Both the position numbers and the translations under genes were made by a program. Under the pieces are notes generated by a model. The model was not told the origin of the DNA, ran no database searches, and saw only the letters and a list, made by a program, of their open reading frames with translations. This document shows, piece after piece, positions 1-7,278 of a stretch of 19,936 bases of DNA; position 1 is the first letter of the stretch; every line of letters begins with the position of its first letter. Source of the DNA: Lachnospiraceae bacterium (GTDB lineage Bacteria; Bacillota_A; Clostridia; Lachnospirales; Lachnospiraceae); NCBI GenBank assembly GCA_016291475.1, contig JAEEXJ010000062.1, forward strand, positions 1 through 19,936, given 5' to 3'.

Positions 1-20
1 TTCGAATCCCGCTAGCCCTG
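1..20 (+). tRNA. 3' end of a tRNA, truncated by the window edge
   Basis: The first bases read as the T-loop (TTCGAAT), the 3' T-stem strand (CCCGC), a 7-base acceptor strand (TAGCCCT) and a discriminator G. It stops 5 bases before tRNA-Lys, as expected in a tRNA cluster. No CCA is encoded. The anticodon lies outside the window, so the identity cannot be read. G73 is common in Ser, Asn and Trp tRNAs, which is only a weak hint. Confidence 0.75.
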
Positions 21-25
21 TATAT

Positions 26-98
26 GCGACACTAGCTCAGTCGGTAGAGCACTTGACTTTTAATCAAGTTGTCGAGGGTTCGATTCCCTCGTGTCTCA
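26..98 (+). tRNA. tRNA-Lys (anticodon UUU)
   Basis: A complete 73-base cloverleaf can be folded: acceptor 26-32 with 91-97, D-arm 35-50, anticodon stem CTTGA/TCAAG (52-56, 64-68) with loop CTTTTAA and anticodon TTT at 59-61, T-arm GAGGG/CCCTC around TTCGATT, discriminator A98. CCA is not encoded. The second acceptor pair is odd: C27 faces T96, a mismatch where A or G would pair. The gene shares a cluster with the truncated tRNA upstream and ends at the terminator 14 bases downstream. Confidence 0.95.
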
Positions 99-111
99 CT
101 TTAATATCGAT

Positions 112-144
112 AAGGAAGTCTGGTAATTCGGACTTCCTTTTTTT
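112..144 (+). terminator. Rho-independent terminator of the tRNA cluster
   Basis: A perfect 9-bp stem (AAGGAAGTC at 112-120 with GACTTCCTT at 131-139) encloses a 10-base loop and runs into a T tract reaching 144. It follows tRNA-Lys and precedes the membrane protein gene, so it most likely ends tRNA transcription. Confidence 0.85.
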
Positions 145-194
145 ATGGTATTATGTACTAAGTTGTTTATAGAATGGATTAGGAAAGAGTCACC

Positions 195-1853
195 ATGAAT
201 AAAGACAAAGATTTCGACAAAAATAAAAAGCACTTCAAAGGCAGTACTTTAATCTTTTCGCTGATCTACGGTTTTCTGGTCGGACTTTCTTATGTATTCG
301 GATATCAGCTTGAAAAAATGGGCATGACTCTTCCCGGAGTATCGGGTAAGTTTAAGATCTTTATTCTTGCGCTTTTAATCATGATTCCTGTCGGGGTCCT
401 TGCTTATTTAGCATTTATGTTCCTGGATAAGTTTTATTCCGCTTCGGGAAAAGAGAAACGCCGCGCCGGATCTTTAAAAGTATTTTTCATTAGTTTTATC
501 ATAATCCTTATCTGCCGTATTCCCGTATTTCTGGCATATTATCCCGCTGCCATGTCTTACGATTTCGGAAGACAGTATATTGAGGCTATGAAGGGACATA
601 TATGGTTCTATGATTATCAGCCTCTTATCCATACCGAACTTATCAGGATCTTTTACCTGATAGGTCTTAAGCTCGGAAGTGTTGAAGTCGGAATGGCACT
701 TCTTTGTCTTTTCCAGATTCTGGTAACTTCTGCGATACTTGCTTACACTGTTTCCTTTATGGTCAGAGTTACCGGCAAAACGTTTTTGTTTCCGGTATTT
801 ACTATTCTTTATGCGCTTCTTCCCATGCATGAGATCATTTCCGTTATCATGACCAAGGATGTTTTCTTTTCTGCATTCTTCGTGCTTTTTATATGTCTTC
901 TTTACGAGAGAGCGCAGAAGAAGTCAATCCTTCTTGATATCGCCATAATCATTACTGCAGTCCTTAACATCACATTCAGGAAGAATTCTGTTTACGCCAT
1001 GGTCTTTTTGATCATTGGTTTTCTGATCTATGAGAAGAAAATAAAAGAGAAGGTTTTCTCCGTTATCTTAATGGTAATCTGCATTGCATCGGGACTCGGT
1101 GCACATAATGCAATGGTTGTCGGATTTAACTGTATCAAAGGAGACAATTCCGAGATGTACAGTGTTCCCATGATGCAGCTTATGAGAACATATGAGCATC
1201 AAAAAGATAATCTTACCGATGAACAGTATGCCATGATATACAAAGTACTACCTATTGAGATTGACGGTATCAGTTATTATCCTTATTGCTCTGATTGTGT
1301 AAAGAATTATTCGGGAAGCAGAACTGAGATATGGAGTGGCGGTGTCAGCGGTTTCTTCAATGAGTGGAAGAGTATAGGACTGGCATATCCCAATGAGTAT
1401 ATTGATGCTTTCCTGTTTCTGAATAAAGGTTATTGGTATCTTCCGGACAGAATGTATGCGGAGGTTTTTGGTGTAGGTGCAGAGAACGGCAAAGGTCTTC
1501 TTCACACCTATAACTGTACTGCGGGACTTGAAGGTGGAGTTACTGAAACCTGCTATGCTCCCGGTGTAAGAAGATTTTTTGAGCAGGTTATCAATGAGAA
1601 TGGATTTTTTAAATGGCCTGTACTTAACCTGCTTTTCAGACCTGCGTTTTATTTTTGGCTTTTGATCTTCACGGTGTTTGAAGCGCTTCGCAAAAAGAAC
1701 CGCAAGGGATGGCTTCTTCTTACCTATCCCATGTTTTATATGGCTACGCTTTTCTTCGGACCTTTGGTCTACCTGAGATATATGTATCCCATCATCTTGT
1801 CTCTGCCTGTCCTTATGTCCGTAATCATCTTTGAAAAATCCGGCGAAAAATAA
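195..1853 (+). CDS. Polytopic membrane protein, DUF6020-like
   Basis: This 552-residue protein has a charged lysine-rich N-terminus (about residues 1-15) and some ten or more hydrophobic segments, for example near 17-39, 53-77, 94-115, 165-190, 198-218, 222-240 and 280-300. A long, probably extracytoplasmic stretch (about 310-465) with several Cys and Tyr residues follows, then closing membrane segments to the C-terminus. The loop after the third segment (YPAAMSYDFGRQ) and the C-terminal RYMYP motif resemble DUF6020-type proteins of Clostridia, whose fold recalls GT-C glycosyltransferases; that is family recall plus inference. The role is unknown; cell-surface glycan or polymer assembly is a guess. 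The start is supported by AGGAAAG at 181-187, eight bases before the ATG. It appears to stand alone: malQ downstream has its own promoter. No terminator is evident after its stop. Confidence 0.8.
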   Translation: MNKDKDFDKNKKHFKGSTLIFSLIYGFLVGLSYVFGYQLEKMGMTLPGVSGKFKIFILALLIMIPVGVLAYLAFMFLDKFYSASGKEKRRAGSLKVFFISFIIILICRIPVFLAYYPAAMSYDFGRQYIEAMKGHIWFYDYQPLIHTELIRIFYLIGLKLGSVEVGMALLCLFQILVTSAILAYTVSFMVRVTGKTFLFPVFTILYALLPMHEIISVIMTKDVFFSAFFVLFICLLYERAQKKSILLDIAIIITAVLNITFRKNSVYAMVFLIIGFLIYEKKIKEKVFSVILMVICIASGLGAHNAMVVGFNCIKGDNSEMYSVPMMQLMRTYEHQKDNLTDEQYAMIYKVLPIEIDGISYYPYCSDCVKNYSGSRTEIWSGGVSGFFNEWKSIGLAYPNEYIDAFLFLNKGYWYLPDRMYAEVFGVGAENGKGLLHTYNCTAGLEGGVTETCYAPGVRRFFEQVINENGFFKWPVLNLLFRPAFYFWLLIFTVFEALRKKNRKGWLLLTYPMFYMATLFFGPLVYLRYMYPIILSLPVLMSVIIFEKSGEK

Positions 1854-1863
1854 GAAAAAAATC

Positions 1864-1892
1864 TTGCCTAATTAACGGGCGTAGACTACAAT
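1864..1892 (+). promoter_or_regulatory. Sigma-A-type promoter of malQ
   Basis: TTGCCT (1864-1869) and TACAAT (1887-1892) are separated by 17 bases, a near-consensus housekeeping promoter. It lies just past the stop of the membrane protein gene and about 38 bases before the malQ ATG. The start of transcription would fall near 1899, which makes the in-frame GTG at 1898 an unlikely translation start. Confidence 0.65.
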
Positions 1893-1930
1893 AGCAAGTG
1901 GAAAACGGTTTCCTTTTTGGGAGAATAATT

Positions 1931-3451
1931 ATGGCAAAACAGGAACATATCAGAAGAGCAGGTATACTTCTTCCGGTTTCGTCACTTCCTTCGGAATACG
2001 GCATCGGAACATTCGGTAAAGCGGCTTACGACTGGATCGATTATCTCAAAGCATCCGGTCAGTCATATTGGCAGATCCTGCCACTGGGCCCTACCGGTTA
2101 CGGAGATTCTCCTTATCAGAGTTTCTCTACTTTCGCAGGCAATCCCTATTTTATCGACCTTAATATCCTGATCGAGGAAGGACTTATCAGGAAGGCTGAA
2201 TGTGATGCCCTGGACTGGGGCGGAAGTGTCAGATATGTCGATTACGAGAAGGTGTTCGCTTCCCGTTTTGCAATCCTCAGGAAGGCATATACAAGAGCCG
2301 TAAAGGCAGGTCTTTTACAGGATAAGGATTTCATGTCCTTCTGTAAGAAAAATAAATCATGGCTGAATGATTATGCACTTTACATGGCACTTAAGAATCA
2401 TTTCGGAGGAAAGAGTTATCTTCTCTGGGATGACGATATAAGACTTCGCGATAAGAAAGCAATGGAGAAGTATACCAAGCTCCTTGCTTCCGACATCGGA
2501 TTCTATATGTTCCAGCAGTTTGAATTTGATGTTCAGTGGAAGAAGCTTAAGAAGTATGCCAATGAAAACGGCATCATGATAATCGGAGATATTCCCATCT
2601 ATGTTGCACCCGACGGAGCGGATACATGGTCCGAACCCAGGCTTTTCCAGCTGGATGAAAAAGGATATCCTATTGCGGTTGCGGGATGCCCTCCCGACTG
2701 TTTTACGGAGGACGGACAGCTCTGGGGCAATCCGCTCTATGATTGGGATTATCACAAAAAGACAGGCTACAAGTGGTGGATGAGAAGACTTAAAGCATGT
2801 TTTGACATGTATGATATAGTCCGTATCGATCACTTCAGAGGTTTTTATTCTTATTGGTCAATTCCCTACGGAGATAAGAATGCACGCGGAGGAAAATGGA
2901 TCAAAGGACCCGGATTTGATCTGTTTGCCGAGATGAAAAAGCAGCTTGGTGAAAGACCCGTTATTGCCGAGGATCTGGGCTTTTTGACTGACGGCGTTAT
3001 CAAGATGGTGGAAAGAACCGGATTCCCCGGAATGAAGATAGCGCAGTTCGGATTTGACCCCGGCGCTAACAGTGAGCATGCGCCTCATAACTACGACAGA
3101 AATTTCGTAGTATATACCGGAACCCATGACAACGATACCATACTTCACTGGGCTCTTAACTGTGATAAGAAGACCGCAAAGTATGCGATGAAATATACCG
3201 GTGTCAAAAAGAGAACGGATCTTCCTGCCGCAATTATCAGAGAATGTTATGCAAGCTGTGCGGATACCTGTATCATACCGATCCAGGATTTCCTTGAGCT
3301 TGATAATGAGGCAAGGATCAATACTCCTTCTACACTCGGAGACAACTGGAAGTGGAGATGTGTATACTCCGATTGGAGTGAGAAACTTTCGAAGAGAATG
3401 AACAAACTCGTTAAGCTCTACGGAAGAGACAATATGACAGCACCCAGATAA
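1931..3451 (+). CDS. malQ: 4-alpha-glucanotransferase (amylomaltase, GH77)
   Basis: MalQ transfers alpha-1,4-glucan chains between maltodextrins, and releases glucose, in cytoplasmic maltose and glycogen metabolism. The 506-residue length is normal for the compact bacterial GH77 form. The three catalytic acids of the family are visible: the nucleophile D300 in RIDHFRG, the acid/base E347 in AEDLGF, and D400 in THDND. The N-terminal GILLPVSSLPS and GPTGYGDSPYQ signatures are also present. I start at ATG 1931 because GGGAG (1919-1923) sits seven bases upstream; a frame-compatible GTG at 1898 would add 11 residues but lacks a ribosome site and falls at the predicted transcription start. No other maltose or glycogen gene is adjacent, so the gene seems to be monocistronic. 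It ends in a region with a long palindrome shared with the convergent minus-strand operon. Confidence 0.96.
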   Translation: MAKQEHIRRAGILLPVSSLPSEYGIGTFGKAAYDWIDYLKASGQSYWQILPLGPTGYGDSPYQSFSTFAGNPYFIDLNILIEEGLIRKAECDALDWGGSVRYVDYEKVFASRFAILRKAYTRAVKAGLLQDKDFMSFCKKNKSWLNDYALYMALKNHFGGKSYLLWDDDIRLRDKKAMEKYTKLLASDIGFYMFQQFEFDVQWKKLKKYANENGIMIIGDIPIYVAPDGADTWSEPRLFQLDEKGYPIAVAGCPPDCFTEDGQLWGNPLYDWDYHKKTGYKWWMRRLKACFDMYDIVRIDHFRGFYSYWSIPYGDKNARGGKWIKGPGFDLFAEMKKQLGERPVIAEDLGFLTDGVIKMVERTGFPGMKIAQFGFDPGANSEHAPHNYDRNFVVYTGTHDNDTILHWALNCDKKTAKYAMKYTGVKKRTDLPAAIIRECYASCADTCIIPIQDFLELDNEARINTPSTLGDNWKWRCVYSDWSEKLSKRMNKLVKLYGRDNMTAPR

Positions 3452-3459
3452 AACAGTGT

Positions 3460-3494
3460 GGAACAGGGGGACGGTTCTGCCGTTCCCCTGTTCC
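3460..3494. repeat. REP-like long palindrome after malQ
   Basis: GGAACAGGGG (3460-3469) pairs perfectly with CCCCTGTTCC (3485-3494), and the stem continues inward through one G·T pair and ACGG/CCGT to a 5-base loop, giving about 15 paired positions. A second TTGTTCC lies just beyond (3498-3504). There is no T tract, so it is a poor classic terminator. The motif (GGAACAGGGGGACGG...) resembles palindromes I recall as dispersed in many Clostridia genomes, sometimes near IS200-like (Y1) transposases; this needs a genome-wide count. Confidence 0.7.
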
Positions 3495-3504
3495 CCCTTG
3501 TTCC

Positions 3505-3542
3505 AAGAAATAACCCCCGCAACAAGAAGATGTTGCGGGGGT
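3505..3542 (-). terminator. Terminator hairpin of the minus-strand operon
   Basis: A perfect 12-bp stem (3513-3524 with 3531-3542; CCCCCGCAACA-type arms) has a 6-base loop. Read on the minus strand it starts four bases after the CYTH stop and runs into TTATTTCTT, a T-rich tail. On the plus strand no T run follows, so it mainly serves the minus-strand genes, although the hairpin could also protect the malQ transcript end. Confidence 0.75.
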
Positions 3543-3546
3543 ACCA

Positions 3547-4068
3547 TTATGTTTCTTCTTCGGTATCGTCCAAAGTGAAATTCTCGGTCATGGCCATATG
3601 AGAGTTGTGATATTTGGGCTCATATGTAACGTCACGTCCGAACCATTCGGGAGGAAGGAAGTTCTGTGCGGCTTCGATACTTCCGAACTCAACCTCTGCG
3701 ATCATGAGAGGTGCAAAGGGCTTTTCAAATACGTCGAGCTCTATAAGGAGCGTATACTCATCGGGGGGCTTAGGCGTTCCCTCGACTACCTGAGGATGCT
3801 CTAAGGGGATGAGATATCTTTTTTTGGTGATCACGTTTCCGTCAGCTTTGGTAAGAAGGTGATAATAACCTTCGGATGTGAGGGAAAGATTTGCTTCTTC
3901 TCTCTGCATGAGTCCGGAACCCTTGTAGGTGAGAATGAAATCATCATCCTCACGTCTTATCCTTACTACGGGATTGGTGCACAGATAAGCCTGTTCTATC
4001 AGGTGAAACGGATAACTTTCGATGTCATCCGGTAATTTATCTATTAAAAACTTTCTTTCTATTTCCAT
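3547..4068 (-). CDS. CYTH-domain protein (triphosphate tunnel metalloenzyme)
   Basis: The 173-residue protein begins with MEIERKF, the EXEXK signature that opens CYTH domains and helps bind divalent metal in the tunnel. Alternating acidic and basic residues typical of the eight-stranded tunnel follow: RIRRE near 36-40, LTYKG, KKRYLIP, LLIELDVF and IAEVEFGS. Family members hydrolyse inorganic triphosphate or thiamine triphosphate, and some are class IV adenylate cyclases; the substrate cannot be told from sequence alone. Short bacterial CYTH proteins of this size are mostly inorganic triphosphatases, which is inference. It is the last gene of a three-gene minus-strand operon, 14 bases after the DJ-1 stop, with an AAGG-type ribosome site overlapping that intergenic gap. 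Confidence 0.88.
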   Translation of the reverse strand: MEIERKFLIDKLPDDIESYPFHLIEQAYLCTNPVVRIRREDDDFILTYKGSGLMQREEANLSLTSEGYYHLLTKADGNVITKKRYLIPLEHPQVVEGTPKPPDEYTLLIELDVFEKPFAPLMIAEVEFGSIEAAQNFLPPEWFGRDVTYEPKYHNSHMAMTENFTLDDTEEET

Positions 4069-4082
4069 ATAGTATTTCTGCC

Positions 4083-4652
4083 TTATTCGAACGCAGGCGA
4101 ATGATGAACGATTGCCTTAGCGATCTTTACGGCTTCTTCCCTTCCTGCACATATTTCAACAATGGTCAGTGCAAATTCGATTGATGCTCCCATTCCCTGA
4201 CCGGTGATGATACCGGAGTCGATTTCGACGGGAGAGTGGGTCACGGTAGCGCCTCCTTCTTCAAGATGTGATTCAAATGAAGGATGGCTGGTTGCCTTTC
4301 TGCCCGTAAGGAATCCTCTGTGGGCAAAGATGCTGGGTGCTGCACATATGGCAGCGATATATTTTCCGGCACCGTAGAAATTTCCGATGAGATCCATAAG
4401 CTCGTCGCATTTCTCGAGATTTTCCGTTCCGACTTTACCGCCGGGGAGTACGAGCATGGTATATTCATCTCTGTTTATATCGGCTAAAATCCTGTCTGCC
4501 TTTACATTTATTCCGTGGGATCCGTTTATTTCGAGTCTTCCGTTTATGGAAACCGTGTCTATCTCTATTCCGGCACGTCTTACTATATCAACTACGGTAA
4601 GGCCCTCTATCTCTTCAAAACCGTCTGCCAGGAAAATCGCTATTTTATTCAT
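4083..4652 (-). CDS. DJ-1/PfpI family protein
   Basis: This 189-residue protein matches the DJ-1/ThiJ/YajL branch of the class I glutamine amidotransferase-like superfamily. The reactive cysteine is C103 in the nucleophile elbow (IAAICAAPS), the conserved acid is E16 in ADGFEEIE, and H123 follows in ATSHPSFE. The MLVLPGG motif is at about 66-72. Family members act as methylglyoxal-handling glyoxalases, protein or nucleotide deglycases (disputed) or redox-sensing chaperones; the precise role here is open. The ATG begins one base after the TGA of the DUF4317 gene, and its ribosome site GGAGG lies inside the end of that gene, so translation is probably coupled. The CYTH gene follows after 14 bases. 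Confidence 0.92.
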   Translation of the reverse strand: MNKIAIFLADGFEEIEGLTVVDIVRRAGIEIDTVSINGRLEINGSHGINVKADRILADINRDEYTMLVLPGGKVGTENLEKCDELMDLIGNFYGAGKYIAAICAAPSIFAHRGFLTGRKATSHPSFESHLEEGGATVTHSPVEIDSGIITGQGMGASIEFALTIVEICAGREEAVKIAKAIVHHSPAFE

Positions 4653-4653
4653 A

Positions 4654-5787
4654 TCATGCCTCCGAATCCGATCTTACGTTGATGCCGTTGACTACGACTT
4701 CCCCGTTCAATTCGATAACGAGGCAGTCTTTTCCATCAACTGACTTTTCGTTAACAAGGTCTGTTCTGTCGGGCTTTACCTTTACTACGACGTCGGGTGT
4801 TTTTACGTCGAAGGATCTTGAGTTGAAGACATTGCTCATCATGAGAGGCTTGTCTTCCGGAGAGATCTTTTCGTACTTGTCGTTGAAGGTGTCCATCTTC
4901 TCGTTGCTTGTTCCGCCGGCTTCAAGGAGATTTCTTATATCGTGCTTTTCCATTGTGAGAGGAAGAAGCTGCTCTTTGTTATCGGCGATCATTCTCGACA
5001 TTTCTTCGTGAATGTTCTTGACACTGCTGAACCTGCATTCATCGCCGAGAGTCTCTTCGACGATCGCTTCGAAGGTTTCCTTCTGGGACATTGCGGTCAT
5101 GGGTTCTCGGGCGCCGAGCATGAGTTCGATGAACTGCTCGTTTAAGTTCTCGGAATCCTTGGAATAGTACATTACCGAGTGAATGTCGGCATTACGGTCG
5201 TTGAAAGCCGGGAACAGGTATCCGATCTGGGGCAGTTTTACGATCCAGTCCCTTTTCCTGTCGTGGAATTCGTTGGTCTTGGGATCGTATGAAAGACCTG
5301 CGTCAGTCAGATCTACGGGGCAGATGACGGTGAGGATATAGTTGTATATATCTTCGGATGCATCCTCGTTGACCGAGCCGTCCCTTGTCTTCTGGGGGAT
5401 GTCATACACATCATGTGCTACCAGTATCAGGTAATTCCCCACATATTCGAAGGAGGAGATGATCCGGTTATAGTAATCGTCCAGAAGTTCTTCGTCCTGA
5501 AGAGCACTGTCTCTGAGCTTTAACAGGAAATCCTGCTGGCCTCCTTCTTTTTCCGCTTCATTTGTGATATCCAGAGTCAGGGAATTTTTACCCACGGTTC
5601 CGGAAAGGGCCTTTCTGAATATATCGAAGTATTTATAGGTCTCTTCTTCGGGAAGAGAGTGGAATGTCTTTACAAATGCAGCTTTCTTATTTTTTTCTCC
5701 GTCAACGTAACATCCGGCTATTCTGGTTACGGAGCAGTTTTTAGGTGTATAGAGCTTCTTGATCTCGCTTAATTCCGATTTGATCAT
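4654..5787 (-). CDS. DUF4317 family protein
   Basis: The 377-residue protein is recognised as DUF4317 by its N-terminal IKKLYTPKNCSVTRIAGCYVD segment, the central CPVDLTDAGLSYD stretch and its overall length. It has no signal peptide or membrane segment and is acidic, so it should be cytoplasmic. Its biochemical function is unknown, and nothing visible suggests a catalytic motif. It is common in Clostridia. Its start has a strong GGAGG eight bases upstream. It leads an operon with a DJ-1 protein and a CYTH protein; this pairing hints at stress or nucleotide-related housekeeping, but that is inference only. Confidence 0.88.
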   Translation of the reverse strand: MIKSELSEIKKLYTPKNCSVTRIAGCYVDGEKNKKAAFVKTFHSLPEEETYKYFDIFRKALSGTVGKNSLTLDITNEAEKEGGQQDFLLKLRDSALQDEELLDDYYNRIISSFEYVGNYLILVAHDVYDIPQKTRDGSVNEDASEDIYNYILTVICPVDLTDAGLSYDPKTNEFHDRKRDWIVKLPQIGYLFPAFNDRNADIHSVMYYSKDSENLNEQFIELMLGAREPMTAMSQKETFEAIVEETLGDECRFSSVKNIHEEMSRMIADNKEQLLPLTMEKHDIRNLLEAGGTSNEKMDTFNDKYEKISPEDKPLMMSNVFNSRSFDVKTPDVVVKVKPDRTDLVNEKSVDGKDCLVIELNGEVVVNGINVRSDSEA

Positions 5788-5828
5788 TTTAAAACCTCCG
5801 GCTTATTTTTGCCCTAAGGCAACAACTA

Positions 5829-5837
5829 ATTTTACCA
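5829..5837 (-). promoter_or_regulatory. Candidate extended -10 element for the DUF4317 operon
   Basis: On the minus strand TGG is followed directly by TAAAAT (5834 down to 5829), the pattern of an extended -10 promoter, 42 bases before the DUF4317 ATG. I see no good -35 box at 16-18 bases, so the call leans on the TGn extension and position. Confidence 0.4.
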
Positions 5838-5896
5838 TAAAAACGGCTTATTAGATACCTGAAGCTGTAAAGCGGATTTTTCGTAATTATATTCGG

Positions 5897-5925
5897 TTGA
5901 AAAGGATGGCTTTAATTGCTAAAAT
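5897..5925 (+). promoter_or_regulatory. Promoter of pyrE
   Basis: TTGAAA (5897-5902), a 17-base spacer and TAAAAT (5920-5925) form a near-consensus housekeeping promoter; a TG one base before the -10 strengthens it. Transcription would start near 5932, leaving a leader of only about 33 bases, too short for a PyrR attenuator or riboswitch. The region is shared with the divergent DUF4317 promoter. Confidence 0.75.
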
Positions 5926-5964
5926 GTAACACGCAAAAAACAAAAGTCACTAAGTGAGGAAGCC

Positions 5965-6642
5965 ATGGAACAGTATAAGCAGGAATTTATCGATTTTATG
6001 ATCGAGAGTCAGGTTCTCAAATTCGGAGATTTTACTCTCAAGAGCGGAAGAAAATCACCCTTTTTCATGAATGCGGGTGCATATGTCACCGGAAGCCAGC
6101 TTTCAAGGCTCGGAGAGTATTATGCTAAGGCAATACATGATAATTTCGGGGATGATTTCGATGTCCTTTTCGGACCCGCATATAAGGGAATCCCTCTCGG
6201 AGTCGCTACCGCCATTGCTTATTCCAAGCTTTACGGCAAGGACGTAAGATACTGTTCAAACAGAAAAGAGGTCAAGGATCACGGAGATACCGGAATCCTC
6301 CTCGGATCCAAGTTAAACGACGGTGATAAGGTCATTATGATCGAGGATGTTACCACTTCCGGTAAGTCCATCGAAGAGACCTATCCCATCATTAAGGCTC
6401 AGGCCGATGTGGAGATTAAGGGACTCATCGTATCGCTTAACCGTATGGAAAAGGGTCTTCACTCGGACGGAAGCGCACTGGATGAGATCAAGGCTACCTA
6501 CGGATTCGATGCGGCCGCTATCGTAACCATGGCAGAAGTTACCGAATACCTGTACAATACCGAAAGACAGGGTAAGGTCTGGATCGACGATGAGCTCAAG
6601 AAGGCAATCGACGAGTATTACTCACTTTACGGAGCTAAATAA
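5965..6642 (+). CDS. pyrE: Orotate phosphoribosyltransferase
   Basis: PyrE joins orotate to PRPP to make OMP, the fifth step of UMP synthesis, in the cytoplasm. The PRPP-binding signature VIMIEDVTTSGKS spans residues 123-135, and the orotate-side elements FTLKSGRKSPFF (23-34) and FGPAYKGIPL (69-78) are intact. The length of 225 residues fits the longer E. coli-like type. The ATG follows GAGGA (5956-5960) closely. No other pyrimidine gene is adjacent, so pyrE appears separated from the main pyr cluster. It is followed after 24 bases by a small membrane peptide gene, likely on the same transcript. Confidence 0.96.
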   Translation: MEQYKQEFIDFMIESQVLKFGDFTLKSGRKSPFFMNAGAYVTGSQLSRLGEYYAKAIHDNFGDDFDVLFGPAYKGIPLGVATAIAYSKLYGKDVRYCSNRKEVKDHGDTGILLGSKLNDGDKVIMIEDVTTSGKSIEETYPIIKAQADVEIKGLIVSLNRMEKGLHSDGSALDEIKATYGFDAAAIVTMAEVTEYLYNTERQGKVWIDDELKKAIDEYYSLYGAK

Positions 6643-6666
6643 GAATCAAGTCTTAAGGAGTTACAA

Positions 6667-6822
6667 ATGGAAGAAGAAAAGATCTACAAAGTAGTCAGAG
6701 CAACAGGCGCATGGGACCTTGCCATCGGCATTGCCACCATCATTCTCGGACTCGGTGCAGGCATCATGCTTGTTGTCAGCGGAGCTAAGCTGCTTTCATC
6801 CAGATCCAAGATAATGTTTTAA
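6667..6822 (+). CDS. 51-residue single-span membrane peptide
   Basis: A small open reading frame encodes a peptide with a charged N-terminus (MEEEKIYKVVRATG), one glycine- and isoleucine-rich hydrophobic span at about residues 17-43 (starting AWDLAIGIATI) and a basic tail (KLLSSRSK). AAGGAG at 6655-6660 lies six bases before the ATG, an excellent ribosome site. It sits 24 bases after pyrE and three bases before the DUF6142 gene, and coding-like codon choice continues throughout. I do not recognise a named family with certainty; small genes of this type beside DUF6142 proteins seem to recur in Lachnospiraceae. A partner subunit or accessory peptide for the next protein is a reasonable inference. 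Confidence 0.8.
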   Translation: MEEEKIYKVVRATGAWDLAIGIATIILGLGAGIMLVVSGAKLLSSRSKIMF

Positions 6823-6825
6823 AAA

Positions 6826-7134
6826 ATGCGCAGATCTTACATGTTTACAAACAGACGTCATCCCTATATCGGGATAATGTCTGCAATATTGGGAGTCATC
6901 GCCCTGATCTCTCTTTTATACGGGATCGGAAGCAGTTATCTGCTGGGCGGGGAGGTTTCCATGAGATTCGGAGCGGCTGCCCTTTTGGCCACTCTTTATT
7001 CTCTTGTGGGATGGTTTATGGGAGTTATGGCCGTCAGGCTTCCCGATTGTTTTAGGATAACCGGCGTGACAGGCATAATACTCAATACCTTAACACTGAT
7101 CATTTCGGGATTTTTGCTCTGGATACCCACATAA
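6826..7134 (+). CDS. DUF6142 family small membrane protein
   Basis: The 102-residue protein has the motif MFTNRRHPYIGIMSAILGVIALISL, typical of DUF6142, and three hydrophobic spans (about 18-38, 47-72 and 78-98). Its function is unknown. The ATG used lies three bases after the stop of the 51-codon gene; no ribosome site is visible, so translation probably depends on coupling to that upstream gene. An internal Met at residue 6 (ATG 6841) is an alternative start, equally without a ribosome site. A stem-loop 10 bases downstream probably closes the transcript. Confidence 0.8.
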   Translation: MRRSYMFTNRRHPYIGIMSAILGVIALISLLYGIGSSYLLGGEVSMRFGAAALLATLYSLVGWFMGVMAVRLPDCFRITGVTGIILNTLTLIISGFLLWIPT

Positions 7135-7143
7135 ACGTAAGCA

Positions 7144-7171
7144 AAAGCTTCGGACAAAGGTTCGGAGCTTT
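7144..7171 (+). terminator. Stem-loop ending the pyrE transcript (weak terminator)
   Basis: AAAGCTTCGGAC (7144-7155) pairs with GTTCGGAGCTTT (7160-7171) over 12 positions, with two G·T pairs and a 4-base loop. Only three T residues close the stem and no further U run follows, so termination may be partial. It lies between the DUF6142 stop and the purE promoter. Confidence 0.55.
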
Positions 7172-7249
7172 AATCATGTAAGTAAAGTGTTTTAGTACCA
7201 AATATTGTTATTATTTCTTTAAGATATTACTAAATGTAGATTAACAAAC

Positions 7250-7278
7250 TTGCACAGATACCCTATTTTTAGTAAAAT
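7250..7278 (+). promoter_or_regulatory. Promoter of the purE operon
   Basis: TTGCAC (7250-7255) and TAAAAT (7273-7278) are 17 bases apart. The start site would fall near 7285 and the leader would be about 38 bases, too short for a purine riboswitch. No Bacillus-type PurBox (CCGAAC core) is visible nearby. The 7-mer TTTAGTA overlaps the -10 and recurs upstream (see findings). Confidence 0.7.

Noticed and set aside
1898..1930. GTG at 1898 as the start of malQ
   Set aside because: It coincides with the predicted transcription start and has no ribosome site; the ATG at 1931 has GGGAG at proper spacing and matches the usual N-terminus.
2357..3547. Two long open frames antisense to malQ (158 and 229 codons)
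   Set aside because: MalQ on the plus strand has all catalytic motifs; the antisense frames lack ribosome sites and recognisable domains and reflect codon-composition effects.
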